Source of the DNA: JAWWPG01 sp038254365
Lineage (GTDB): Bacteria; Actinomycetota; Actinomycetes; Propionibacteriales; Nocardioidaceae
Direction: 5' to 3'
Assembly (NCBI GenBank): GCA_038254365.1
Contig: JBBSGI010000003.1
Location: 1-64,000 of the forward strand
Length of the DNA stretch: 64,000 nt
Each line of letters starts with the position of its first letter. Position 1 is the stretch's first letter. Positions 43,943-52,213 of this stretch are shown here, piece by piece. The position numbers and the translations under genes were made by a program. The notes beneath the pieces are model-generated. The model was not told the DNA's origin. It worked only from the letters and a program-made list of their open reading frames with translations, and searched no databases.

Positions 43943-44173
43943 GTGGAGGTCAAGATCGGCGTGATCCATGCGAGCCGCGAGCTCACGCTCGAGACGAACC
44001 AGTCGGCCGACGAGGTCCACAAGGCGGTGGCCGCTGCACTGAGCGGCAAGGGAGGCGTCTTCGAGTTGCACGACGACCGCGGACGCAGTGTGCATGTGCC
44101 GGCCGAGAAGCTCGCCTACGTGGAGATCTCGGGCGAGAGCAGCCGCCGCGTGGGCTTCGGGGCGTTCTCCTGA
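43943..44173 (+). CDS. DUF3107 protein (TB9.4-like)
   Basis: The product has 76 residues. The GTG at 43943 follows AAAGGA (8-9 bases upstream) and opens VEVKIGVIHASRELTLETNQ. The chain ends YVEISGESSRRVGFGAFS. This is the DUF3107 family, represented by Rv3208A (TB9.4), with a ubiquitin-like small beta fold in appearance. Function is unknown. The TetR-DUF3107 order is conserved in actinobacteria. Confidence 0.93.
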   Translation: MEVKIGVIHASRELTLETNQSADEVHKAVAAALSGKGGVFELHDDRGRSVHVPAEKLAYVEISGESSRRVGFGAFS

Positions 44174-44174
44174 C

Positions 44175-44590
44175 CTAGCCACGGCGGACCAGGACACCCG
44201 CCGCCACCGCGTACGCCACGCCACCCACACCGAGGATCAGCGCCCACGGGTTGCCGGTGCCGCCACGGACCAGATCGACCACCATCCCCGCAAGACAGAA
44301 GAACAGCGTGACCAACCCGGCGACAGCGCTGGCCCTGGTGTCGATGAGCCGCTGACGTTCGCCGCCGGAGAGCCGCAGGATCGCGGCCACGTCACCACGA
44401 CCGCGCGACCAGAGATAGAACGCCATACTCCCCACGACGTAGAAGATGCCGAGTCCGACCGCCAACCAGTGACGCCACCCACCCACGACGCCACCGTGAT
44501 CGCGGCTCCGAACACCGCGAGCATCGCGGTGCCGAGCCACGAACGCAGCCTGGACTGCGCGCGGGCGGACCGAAGGCCGCTGTTGCTCAT
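44175..44590 (-). pseudogene. Membrane protein partner of an HTH regulator, frameshifted
   Basis: Starting at the ATG at 44590 one frame reads SRLRSWLGTAMLAVFGAAIT. After about 44485 the coding pattern continues in another frame as GGWRHWLAVGLGIFYVVGSM. It then carries two further hydrophobic segments (ASAVAGLVTLFFCLAGMVV and LILGVGGVAYAVAAGVLV). The switch falls in the repetitive GTGGGTGGGTGG. The intended product is a four-helix protein of about 138 residues. Its start overlaps the HTH gene stop (ATGA), the usual layout of YozG-type regulator plus membrane-protein pairs. A sequencing error would equally explain the shift. Confidence 0.6.
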
Positions 44591-44802
44591 GTGTCGTCAC
44601 CTGCTTCCTTGTCGATCAGGAACACCTGCTCCACCGCGGTCGAGAAGAACCGGGCGAGTTTCAGAGCGAGCGGCAGCGACGGCAAATAGCGACCGGTCTC
44701 GATCGCGTTGATGGTCTGCCGCGAGACCTGCAGGGCGGACCCGAGCTCGCTCTGCGAAAGCCCTCGTCCGGTACGCAGATTCCGCACCGTGTTCTGCATC
44801 AT
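44587..44802 (-). CDS. Short HTH (XRE/YozG-like) regulator
   Basis: The product has 71 residues (70 from the second ATG at 44799). It is almost entirely one helix-turn-helix domain: TVRNLRTGRGLSQSELGSAL then VSRQTINAIETGRYLPSLPL. The C-terminal FFSTAVEQVFLID completes the YozG/HTH_3 small-regulator signature. It probably represses its own two-gene operon. A palindrome overlaps the first ATG, so the second ATG may be the true start. Confidence 0.88.
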   Translation of the reverse strand: MMQNTVRNLRTGRGLSQSELGSALQVSRQTINAIETGRYLPSLPLALKLARFFSTAVEQVFLIDKEAGDDT

Positions 44803-44820
44803 GTAAAGTTAGCTTGTCAT
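44801..44820. promoter_or_regulatory. Imperfect palindrome at the HTH gene start
   Basis: ATGTAAAG...CTTGTCAT at 44801-44820 is an imperfect inverted repeat (6 of 8 arm bases pair) in an AT-rich island. It overlaps the start of the HTH gene, as expected for an autoregulatory operator or core promoter. Confidence 0.4.
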
Positions 44821-44926
44821 TCCCGTAGTGTCAAGCATCCTTTCCATCAGGGTGGTCACCGCCGAACTGCGCCACATCCCCTGCCACTGCGGGGATCTCG
44901 CGCGTGGTCGTGTTTGCCCAGCCTGG

Positions 44927-45664
44927 TCACGCCTGCAGCCCGAGCGTCGCCATGCGACGCAGGTGGTTCTCGGTGAGCCGGCCGAACATGCGGGCGACCG
45001 CAGCCAGGTCCATGCCCGGCCGGTCGACGCCCCCCACCAGCAGCGCGGTGAGCGCGTCGCGCTCGGCCGCGACCCGCTGCGCCTGGCTCAACGCCTCACC
45101 CATCAGTCGACGGGCCCACAGCGCGAGGCGACCCGCGATCTTCGGGTTCTGCTCGATCGCTTGCAGCACCTTCTCCACCGCGAACTCCGAGTGGCCAGTG
45201 TCGTCGAGCGTGGTGAGGATCAGATCGCGGGTAGAAACGTCCAGGTAGGCAGCGATCTCCCGGTAGAAGTCGGCAGCCAGACCGTCGCCCACATATGCCT
45301 TGATCAGGCTCTCGAGCCAGTTCGAGGGAGCGGTATGGGCATGGAACGCGTCCACGGGCGCGTGGAACGGCTCCATGGCCTCGTAGGGGTCGGCACCGAG
45401 CTCGAGAAGCCGGTCTCGCAGCCGCTCGAAGTGGCCGAACTCAGCGGCCGCCATCGCGGCGAGCGCGGCCGTGTCGGCCAGCGAAGGGGCCGTCGACGCG
45501 TCCTCTGCCAAGCGCTCGAACGCGCTCAGCTCCGAGTAGGCGAGACCGCCGAGCAGGTCGACGACCGCCACCCGGTAGGCAGTCTCCGAGAACGCGGACA
45601 CGTCCTGTGGAAGGTCGGCGCCGGTGACTTCAGTCGTCCCGGACTCCTCGGCGCGCTCGGTCAT
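44927..45664 (-). CDS. Ferritin-like fold protein (MiaE-like)
   Basis: The product has 245 residues from the ATG at 45664. It is a helical protein with carboxylate/His pairs of the ferritin-like superfamily: ELSAFERLAED, AMAAAEFGHFERLRDR (ExxH) and TLDDTGHSEFAVEKVLQ. It resembles the tRNA-(ms2io6A)-hydroxylase-like domain and Rv3210c. It may bind a di-iron centre, but the substrate is unknown. The DEAD-box gene starts 100 bases away on the other strand. The region 44821-44926 holds no gene. Confidence 0.88.
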   Translation of the reverse strand: MTERAEESGTTEVTGADLPQDVSAFSETAYRVAVVDLLGGLAYSELSAFERLAEDASTAPSLADTAALAAMAAAEFGHFERLRDRLLELGADPYEAMEPFHAPVDAFHAHTAPSNWLESLIKAYVGDGLAADFYREIAAYLDVSTRDLILTTLDDTGHSEFAVEKVLQAIEQNPKIAGRLALWARRLMGEALSQAQRVAAERDALTALLVGGVDRPGMDLAAVARMFGRLTENHLRRMATLGLQA

Positions 45665-45764
45665 GCGCCACACCCTAGTGCGGTCCCGGGCGCCGGTGAC
45701 GCGCTGTGTCGCCGGGCAATGCTCGCCGTACACCCCGGACCGATAGACTCGCACCTGACGGCCC

Positions 45765-47324
45765 ATGAGCGACATTCGCCGGGCCGAGAGAAATCAAGAA
45801 ACGAGACGTGTTCTGGCTACCTTCGAAGAGCTGGGAACCCTGCCCGAGATCGCCGAGGCGCTCCGCGCAGAAGGCATCGTGGAGGCGTTCCCCATCCAGG
45901 AGATGACCCTGCCCATCGCGTTGGTGGGCACCGACCTCATCGGGCAGGCTCGCACCGGCACCGGCAAGACCCTGGCGTTCGCGATTCCTATCCTGCAGCG
46001 TGTCATCGCGCCCAAGGACCCCGACTACGACCAGCTCGCCGCGCCCGGACACCCACAGGCGCTGGTGGTCGCGCCCACCCGGGAGCTGGCGATCCAGGTC
46101 TCCGGTGACCTCAAGGTCGCTGGGAGGAACCGCGGCACCCGCACGCTGACCGTGTATGGCGGAGTTCCCTACGAGCCGCAGCTCGACGCGCTCGCCTCCG
46201 GTGTCGACATCGTCGTCGGCACGCCTGGTCGGCTGCTGGACCTCGCCACCCGCAGGTCGCTCGACCTCTCGCACGTCAAGGTGCTGGTGCTCGACGAGGC
46301 CGATGAGATGCTCGACCTGGGCTTCCTGCCCGACGTCGAGAAGCTGATCGGGCGGACGCCGCTCTTCCGCCAGACCATGCTGTTCTCGGCCACCATGCGG
46401 GGCGAGGTCGTCACGCTGGCCCGCACCCACATGCGCCACCCGGTCAACATCCGGGCCGAGTCCAGCGGCGAGACCCAGATGGTTCCCGCGACCGCGCAGT
46501 TCGTCTACCAGGCGCACGACCTCGACAAGCCGGAGTGCATCGCCCGGATCCTGCAGGCCGAGAACCGCGGGCGCACCATCATCTTCACCCGCACGAAGCG
46601 GCAGGCGCAGCGGGTGGCCGAGGACATGATGGGCCGCGGGTTCCCGGCGGCCCCGCTGCACGGTGACATGGCGCAGATCGCCCGCGAGAAGGCACTCAAA
46701 CGCTTCCGTGAAGGCTCCATCCAGATCCTGGTCGCCACCGACGTCGCCGCCCGCGGCATCGACGTCGAGGGTGTCACCCACGTGATCAACTACACCTGCC
46801 CCGAAGACGAGAAGAACTACGTGCATCGGATCGGCCGGACCGGCCGGGCCGGCGCCTCAGGCGTGGCGATCACGTTCGTGGACTGGGCCGACATCACCCG
46901 CTGGAAGGTCATCAACAAGGCTCTCGACCTGCCGTACGACGAACCGCAGGAGACCTACTCCACGAGCGAGCACCTTTTCCATGACCAGGGAATCCCGTCT
47001 GACGCCAAGGGCCGGATCGGGCCGTCGAAGATCGAGGCCACCGAGATGCTCGCCGATCGGCCACCACGAGGCGGCGACCGTGACCGCAGCCGGGGCAAGG
47101 GTGATCGCGGCTCCGACCGGTCGGGACGAAGCGGCCAGCGCACCCGGAGCCGCAGCAGCATCGGGGCCGGCTCCGGCTCCGATCGCCCGCGCGGCCAAGG
47201 CTCCGAGAACGCCGAGGCCCGCGCACCGCAGGGGGAGGTGGCCAAGCCCGCGTCCTCGTCGGCCGAGCGGCGCCGCCGCGCCCGCAGCCGCACCCGCGGA
47301 GGGCGTCCCGTCGAGACCGAATAG
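45765..47324 (+). CDS. DEAD-box RNA helicase (RhlE-like)
   Basis: The product has 519 residues. Motifs in order: Q motif FPIQEMTLPIAL, I ARTGTGKTLAFAIP, Ia PTRELAIQ, II VLDEADEMLDLGF, III FSATM, V ATDVAARGIDVEGV and VI HRIGRTGRAG. The C-terminal 110 residues are an Arg/Ser/Gly-rich basic tail (DRDRSRGKGDRGSDRSGRSG) suited to RNA binding. It corresponds to Rv3211 in position. It probably remodels RNA or ribosomes in stress. It converges with the L,D-transpeptidase gene. Confidence 0.95.
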   Translation: MSDIRRAERNQETRRVLATFEELGTLPEIAEALRAEGIVEAFPIQEMTLPIALVGTDLIGQARTGTGKTLAFAIPILQRVIAPKDPDYDQLAAPGHPQALVVAPTRELAIQVSGDLKVAGRNRGTRTLTVYGGVPYEPQLDALASGVDIVVGTPGRLLDLATRRSLDLSHVKVLVLDEADEMLDLGFLPDVEKLIGRTPLFRQTMLFSATMRGEVVTLARTHMRHPVNIRAESSGETQMVPATAQFVYQAHDLDKPECIARILQAENRGRTIIFTRTKRQAQRVAEDMMGRGFPAAPLHGDMAQIAREKALKRFREGSIQILVATDVAARGIDVEGVTHVINYTCPEDEKNYVHRIGRTGRAGASGVAITFVDWADITRWKVINKALDLPYDEPQETYSTSEHLFHDQGIPSDAKGRIGPSKIEATEMLADRPPRGGDRDRSRGKGDRGSDRSGRSGQRTRSRSSIGAGSGSDRPRGQGSENAEARAPQGEVAKPASSSAERRRRARSRTRGGRPVETE

Positions 47325-47357
47325 CCGGAGCAGCGTGTCCGCGGCGGGAGGCCGGGG

Positions 47358-48041
47358 TCAGGTGCGGACGACGACTGTCGTACCGACGGCGGCGAAGCCC
47401 CACAGCGCTCGCGCGTCGGTGATCCACTGCCGGATGCAACCGTCGGACTCAGGAGTACCCAGGCTCGAGCGGGCCTCGACCAGCGTGCCGTCGGGCCTGG
47501 TGGGGATGCTGTGGAACCCGATCGCGGAGGTACGGCCCCTGGCGAATCGCACCATGAACCTCATCGTCTCGTCGCTGTTGTACGCGGTGGCGTGGCGGGA
47601 GTGCGAGGTCACCTGATAGGTCCCGTTGGCGAGGTTGTGGTACCTGCTGCCCGACACGAGATAGGTGCGCTCGACCGAGTTGTCGGCGTTCACCAGCCAG
47701 ACGCGCTGCGCGCTGACGTCGAAGACCACCCGATAGCCGGAGCCGGACCTTGCGGGCAGGGTTGTGCCTTGCGCCGGGGTCCGGCTGCCCTCGGGATGAG
47801 GTCGCTGACCGCCAGCCGCCATCCGGTCCGCCGACGCGCCGGAGGCGCCGCTCGCGCCAGCCCCGTCGCCGGTCGCACCACCGTCGCGTGCGGTGCCCGG
47901 CGGGTGCGCATCGGTGGCGGTGGACCCGGTGTCGGAGATGCCGAGCGCGCCGGAGAGCGAGAGCACGCAGACAGCGACCGATCCGCCGATGGCGGCCAGC
48001 CGGCCGGGCCGATCGAGCAGCCGCCGCTCGCGCGACGTCAC
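47358..48041 (-). CDS. L,D-transpeptidase
   Basis: The product has about 227 residues. I chose the GTG at 48041 (GGAG 6 bases upstream); frames with GTG at 48050 or beyond are possible. A signal-anchor (AIGGSVAVCVLSLSGALGI) and a Gly/Ala/Ser-rich linker lead to a YkuD domain. The YkuD domain shows YRVVFDVSAQRVWLVNADNS, the His motif IGFHSIPTRPDG and the catalytic SDGCIRQWITDA. It forms 3-3 cross-links or attaches proteins to peptidoglycan outside the membrane. It is in an isolated minus-strand position. Confidence 0.92.
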   Translation of the reverse strand: MTSRERRLLDRPGRLAAIGGSVAVCVLSLSGALGISDTGSTATDAHPPGTARDGGATGDGAGASGASGASADRMAAGGQRPHPEGSRTPAQGTTLPARSGSGYRVVFDVSAQRVWLVNADNSVERTYLVSGSRYHNLANGTYQVTSHSRHATAYNSDETMRFMVRFARGRTSAIGFHSIPTRPDGTLVEARSSLGTPESDGCIRQWITDARALWGFAAVGTTVVVRT

Positions 48042-48223
48042 ACTGGTCACTCCAACACCATAAGGGAGCGCGACCGGTTCGTGGCGGACCTGGCGGCCGC
48101 GACACGGACCCCGAGGCACCGGTGGACACCAAGCCCTGATCCGCGCGCCCCTGGTTCGCGGCCCGGCCGGGCCGGCTGCGTTCGGCGCTTGCGCAACCGC
48201 CGTACCGTCGCCATGCTGGCGCG

Positions 48224-48973
48224 ATGCCTACCGCTGTGATCACCGGGGCCACCAGCGGCATCGGCCTCGCGTTTGCGCGCGCCCTGGCCGGCGAGGGGTA
48301 CGGCGTCGTACTCGTCGCCCGAGATGATGCGCGGCTCCGGGCGGTGGCCGACGAGCTGGCGGCGGCGCACGGGGTGTCCTGCGAGGTGCTGTGCGCCGAC
48401 CTCAGCGAGATCGTGGACACCGGCCGGATAGAGACGCGGTTGCTCGACGGGCCGGTCGACCTGCTGGTCAACAACGCGGGTTTCGGCATGCGCTCGGCCT
48501 TCGAGACCAGCGGCATCGAGGAGGAGCAACGCAGCCTCGACGTCCACGTGCGGGCCGTCATGCGTCTGACGCATGCGGCCCTGGTCCCCTTGCTCGGCCA
48601 GGGGCACGGCGAGATCGTCAACGTCTCGAGCGTCGCCGGGTTCCTGCCGCGCGGCTCGTACGGCGCCCACAAGGCATGGGTGACGAGCTTCAGCTCCTCG
48701 TGCAACGTGCGTTACCGCACGCGGGGGGTGCGGGTGATGGCATTGTGCCCCGGCTTCGTGCGCACCGAGTTCCACCAGCGGATGGAGGCGCCGATGAAGG
48801 GCGTGCCCGCCTGGATGTGGCTCCGGCCCGAAGACGTGGTGCACGACGGGCTGGCCGACCTCCGCAAGGGCAGGGCGGTGTCGGTGCCGAGCCTGCGGTG
48901 GAAAGGTCTGACGGTGCTGTCCCGGCTGGTCCCCCGACGCCTGATGGAACCCATCGCGGGGAGAGGCCGATGA
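48224..48973 (+). CDS. Short-chain dehydrogenase/reductase
   Basis: The product has 249 residues with classical SDR motifs: VITGATSGIGLAFARALAGE (cofactor loop), LLVNNAGFG, VNVSSVAGFLPRGSYGAHKA (Ser-Tyr-Lys) and ALCPGFVRTEFH. The Arg after the second strand (VLVARDDARL) suggests NADP(H). The substrate is unknown. Its TGA overlaps the ATG of the next gene by 4 bp, so it is co-translated with a hydrolase. Confidence 0.93.
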   Translation: MPTAVITGATSGIGLAFARALAGEGYGVVLVARDDARLRAVADELAAAHGVSCEVLCADLSEIVDTGRIETRLLDGPVDLLVNNAGFGMRSAFETSGIEEEQRSLDVHVRAVMRLTHAALVPLLGQGHGEIVNVSSVAGFLPRGSYGAHKAWVTSFSSSCNVRYRTRGVRVMALCPGFVRTEFHQRMEAPMKGVPAWMWLRPEDVVHDGLADLRKGRAVSVPSLRWKGLTVLSRLVPRRLMEPIAGRGR

Positions 48974-49827
48974 GTGGATCACCCGAGCCGCGCCTGGACG
49001 CGTCGATCCGGACCGCACGCACCAACACGGCACGCGGGGACTTCGCGACGCTGGTGTGCGTGCCGACGAACCGGCCGGTGGCGCACGGCAACGCCCTGCT
49101 GGTCCCCGGTTTCACCGGATCGAAGGAGGACTTTGCGGCGTTGCTCCCGCGGCTAGCCGAGGCGGGCTGGTCCGCCGCGACCTACGACCAGCGCGGGCAG
49201 TACGAGACGGTCGGCGAGCCCGCTGACGACTACACCCTCGACGGCTTCGCGGCGGACGCTGAGGCCGTCTCCTATGCGCTGTTCGGTGACGTCGAACGGG
49301 TTCACCTGGTCGGTCACTCGTTCGGCGGCCTGGTCGCGGGCCACGCGGCGGTGCGTGACCCGTCCCGGTGGGCCAGTCTGACGCTGATCTGCTCCGGCCC
49401 AGGGGGACTGCCGGAAGGGGTGGTCCGCGACGAGGCGTTGTTTGTCGCGGACGCGATCCCCCATGACGGGCTGGAGTCGGTATATCGCGCGAGGCAGCAA
49501 CGCGACGCCAGCCGCGGCTTCGAGCCGTCCCCACCAGACAGGGGGGCCTTTGACCACCAGCGTTTCCTCGCGAGCTTCCCCCCGTCCCTGACGGCGATGG
49601 CGCGGCTCCTCGCGGATGCTCCGGACCGCACCGAGGACCTGGTCGCACTCGACCTGCCCGTCGCGCTGGTTCGCGGCGCCGACGACACGTGGCCGCACGA
49701 CGTGCAGGACGCCCTCGCCGCCGCCCTGGGGACCCGGGTCGAGGTCGTCGAGTCGGCTGCCCACTCACCGGCCGCCGAGCAACCCGAGGCGACTCGCGAC
49801 GCCCTGGTGCGCAGCTGGCTCGGCTGA
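48970..49827 (+). CDS. Alpha/beta hydrolase
   Basis: The product has 285 residues. The oxyanion region is NALLVPGFTGSKEDFAALLP, the nucleophile elbow is HLVGHSFGGLVAGHAA, the acid is near VALVRGADDTWPHDV and the His is in VESAAHSPAAEQP. The ATG overlaps the SDR stop (ATGA). The reaction is not predictable from motifs. Pairing with an SDR hints at a small catabolic step. Confidence 0.92.
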   Translation: MSGSPEPRLDASIRTARTNTARGDFATLVCVPTNRPVAHGNALLVPGFTGSKEDFAALLPRLAEAGWSAATYDQRGQYETVGEPADDYTLDGFAADAEAVSYALFGDVERVHLVGHSFGGLVAGHAAVRDPSRWASLTLICSGPGGLPEGVVRDEALFVADAIPHDGLESVYRARQQRDASRGFEPSPPDRGAFDHQRFLASFPPSLTAMARLLADAPDRTEDLVALDLPVALVRGADDTWPHDVQDALAAALGTRVEVVESAAHSPAAEQPEATRDALVRSWLG

Positions 49828-49882
49828 CCTGTGCCTCCGCAACCGTTGTCGCGGACCGAAACGTCGTGCCCGAGTCGGCAGC

Positions 49883-50425
49883 TCAACCGGACGGGGTAGC
49901 GGTCCACTCGGAGGCAAGGAGGCCGAAGGCGACCTCGTCGACGAACTCGCCCATGACCCAGGCCGAGCGGCGCAGGGTGGCCTCCAGGGTGAAGCCCCCG
50001 GCCAATGCGGTCCGGCACATCGCCTCGTTGTCGGCCAGGGTGTCGATCTGCAGCCGGTTCAGCCCCCGTACGACGAAGCCGTAGTGGCACAGCACCCGCA
50101 CGATGTCGACCGCCAGGCCCTGCCCCCGAAACGCGGGCCGGATGGACAGCCCGAGGTGAGCCAACCGGTTGTGCATGTCGATGCCCCAGAGCAGAGACTC
50201 TCCAGCCAACTGCTCGCGCTCCAACTCGACGACGGAGAAACACGCCAGCGAGTCGGGCAGGTCCTCGACGTCGTAGGGCTGCTTCCTGGAGCTCGGCGAG
50301 ATCGGCACCCAAGGCCGGCTGCTGGCACCCGAGCGTGCCGCCACATCGCCGTACAGCTCCGCCATCAGCACGGGCAGATCGGACGCCTGTCTAGCCCGCA
50401 GAGCAACTCGCTCGCCTCGTAGCAT
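49883..50425 (-). CDS. GNAT family N-acetyltransferase (RimJ/RimL type)
   Basis: The product has 180 residues from the ATG at 50425. It starts MLRGERVALRARQASDLPVL in the RimJ/RimL style. The acetyl-CoA loop is LSIRPAFRGQGLAVDIVRVL, followed by LQIDTLADNEAMCRTALAGG and FTLEATLRRSAWVMG. It could acetylate an amino terminus or small molecule. It lies 10 bases downstream of the nuclease gene stop, so it probably belongs to the MFS-PHP-nuclease operon. Confidence 0.92.
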   Translation of the reverse strand: MLRGERVALRARQASDLPVLMAELYGDVAARSGASSRPWVPISPSSRKQPYDVEDLPDSLACFSVVELEREQLAGESLLWGIDMHNRLAHLGLSIRPAFRGQGLAVDIVRVLCHYGFVVRGLNRLQIDTLADNEAMCRTALAGGFTLEATLRRSAWVMGEFVDEVAFGLLASEWTATPSG

Positions 50426-50435
50426 GCCGGCGACT

Positions 50436-51311
50436 CTAGTGGGCGTCGAGCTGCCACCGGACCGCCTGCTCGACGCCTGCCCACGAGTCTCGGGGGGTGG
50501 TCGCCGCACGACCCTGCGGGCAGGACCGGTTGAAGTCGCACCAGCCACACAGCGGCCCTACCGAGACCGGGTAGAGCCGATCGGCTTCCTCGTCGGTGAC
50601 GCCGGACCGGAATCGCTCATCGAGTACGGCGATCTCGCGGGCGAGGGAGTCCACCCGGCGCAGATGACGCAGCAGCCCGTCGTCGGTGTGGTCCCACGCA
50701 AGGACGTCGCCAGTCGGCAGGTGGTGCAGCTCGACCCGACGGCAGCGCCTGCGCAGCGTCCGCTCGGCACCGAGAGCATAGATCGCCAGGGCCATCGAGG
50801 TGCGGGCGTCGTCGAGGGTGAGCACCTGGCGACCGGTCTTGTAGTCGACGACCACCAGCCCCTCGCTCGGTCGCTCGTCGATCCGGTCGACCCGGCCGAA
50901 GAGGGCGGCATGGTCGGTCTTGAGCGCCACGGTGCGCTCCACGCCTACCGGCTCGTGTTCGGGATCGAGCTTCGCGACGTAGCGGACGAGCATCTCGCGG
51001 GCACGCTCGCGAGCCTCCGACCGCTGCGCGTCGTCGCGGTAGCCGTCCACGAGCCAGGCCCGGTCGAGCAGCTCTCCGACGTGCTCGACGGTACGGCGAT
51101 CACGCGGCGCCTTCCACCAGTTGGCGAGCGCGGTGTGTATCGCCGCGCCGAACGAGTTGTGGGCCCACGGTGGGCCTTTGGGCGGCGTCGGGCGGTCGAG
51201 ATAGGCGAACCGGTAGCGGCGCGGGCAGTCGAGGTAGCAGCCGAGCCGGGACGGCGCGGCCTGCAGCAGTCGTTGAGGCATTCCCTCGAACCTCATCTGC
51301 ACGTCGCTCAC
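50436..51311 (-). CDS. Single-domain RecB-type PD-(D/E)XK nuclease
   Basis: The product has 291 residues. The GTG at 51311 overlaps the PHP stop (GTGA). The nuclease core is SRLGCYLDCPRRYRFAYLDR, FGAAIHTALANWW (His), ALFGRVDRID (Asp) and LVVVDYKTGRQV (D-x-K). Cysteines in CYLDCP and CGWCDFNRSCP are arranged as in Cas4/AddB-type iron-sulfur nucleases. It lacks a helicase part. It probably degrades DNA ends, but its partner is unknown; translational coupling to a PHP phosphoesterase suggests one. Confidence 0.9.
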   Translation of the reverse strand: MSDVQMRFEGMPQRLLQAAPSRLGCYLDCPRRYRFAYLDRPTPPKGPPWAHNSFGAAIHTALANWWKAPRDRRTVEHVGELLDRAWLVDGYRDDAQRSEARERAREMLVRYVAKLDPEHEPVGVERTVALKTDHAALFGRVDRIDERPSEGLVVVDYKTGRQVLTLDDARTSMALAIYALGAERTLRRRCRRVELHHLPTGDVLAWDHTDDGLLRHLRRVDSLAREIAVLDERFRSGVTDEEADRLYPVSVGPLCGWCDFNRSCPQGRAATTPRDSWAGVEQAVRWQLDAH

Positions 51312-52213
51312 CTCACGAGGCTCGCGCGGTCCAGCCCCTGGACGGTGGGCACTCGCCGGTGGCCGGTCGCCGCGTTGGCGGCCGCCGCGTCGAGCAGCCG
51401 CGACAGCTCGGCCGGGGCCGTCACATGGCACCCGAGCTCGTGGTCGATCTTGCCCGCCCCGTGGTAGTCGCTGGAGCCGGTCGCCACCAGCCCGAGCTCG
51501 CGGGCCATGCCGAGTAGTTCGACCCGGTCCTCGGGCGAGTGGTCGTGGTGGTCAACCTCGATGCCGACCAGGCCCCCAGCCGCGAGCTTTGCAAGGGTGT
51601 CCGCGTCAAGGACCTGACGACTGCTGCGCGCCCACGGATGCGCGATGACGGCGGCCCCCCCGGCGGCGCAGACGATCTCGACCATGTCGCGCGTTCGCGG
51701 CGCATAGCGCACTACGAAGCCGGCCCGACCGGGGTTGAGCCAGCGCTCGAACGCATCAGCGCGGTCTCGGGCGAGGCCCTTGGCGACGAGCGCGTCCGCA
51801 ACGTGTGGGCGGCCAACCACCCCGTGTATCCCGACCTGCAGCTGCACCTCCGCCTCCGTGAGCACCTGGTCGACCGCCGCCAGGTGCCGCAGCATGGCAG
51901 CCAGCCGGTCTTCGCGGCCGGCCAGGATCTTCGCCAGCTCGGCCCGAAGCGGCCCGTAGCCCGGGTCCGGCAGGTAGGCAAGGAGATGCACGCTGCGTCC
52001 CTCGTGCTTGGTGGAGATCTCCAGGCCAGGGACGAAGCCGACCCCCACGTCGGATGCGGTGGCCGCGGCCTCCGCCCAGCCGGCGGTGGTGTCATGGTCG
52101 GTGAGCGCAAGGACGTCGATGCCGACCTCGGCCGCATGCCGGACCACCTCCGCGGGTGGGGTGGTCCCGTCGGAGACGTTGGAATGGCTGTGCAGGTCGA
52201 TCAGCACCCTCAC
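51308..52213 (-). CDS. PHP domain phosphoesterase
   Basis: The product has 301 residues. Metal motifs of the PHP fold are present: DLHSHSNVSDGTTPP, LALTDHDTTAGW, VPGLEISTKH, AAVIAHPWARS and ATGSSDYHG. The size and layout resemble 3',5'-nucleoside bisphosphate phosphatase / RNase AM (YciV-like). It overlaps the MFS gene upstream and the nuclease gene downstream by 4 bp each. It possibly trims RNA or nucleotide products. Confidence 0.92.
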   Translation of the reverse strand: MRVLIDLHSHSNVSDGTTPPAEVVRHAAEVGIDVLALTDHDTTAGWAEAAATASDVGVGFVPGLEISTKHEGRSVHLLAYLPDPGYGPLRAELAKILAGREDRLAAMLRHLAAVDQVLTEAEVQLQVGIHGVVGRPHVADALVAKGLARDRADAFERWLNPGRAGFVVRYAPRTRDMVEIVCAAGGAAVIAHPWARSSRQVLDADTLAKLAAGGLVGIEVDHHDHSPEDRVELLGMARELGLVATGSSDYHGAGKIDHELGCHVTAPAELSRLLDAAAANAATGHRRVPTVQGLDRASLVR

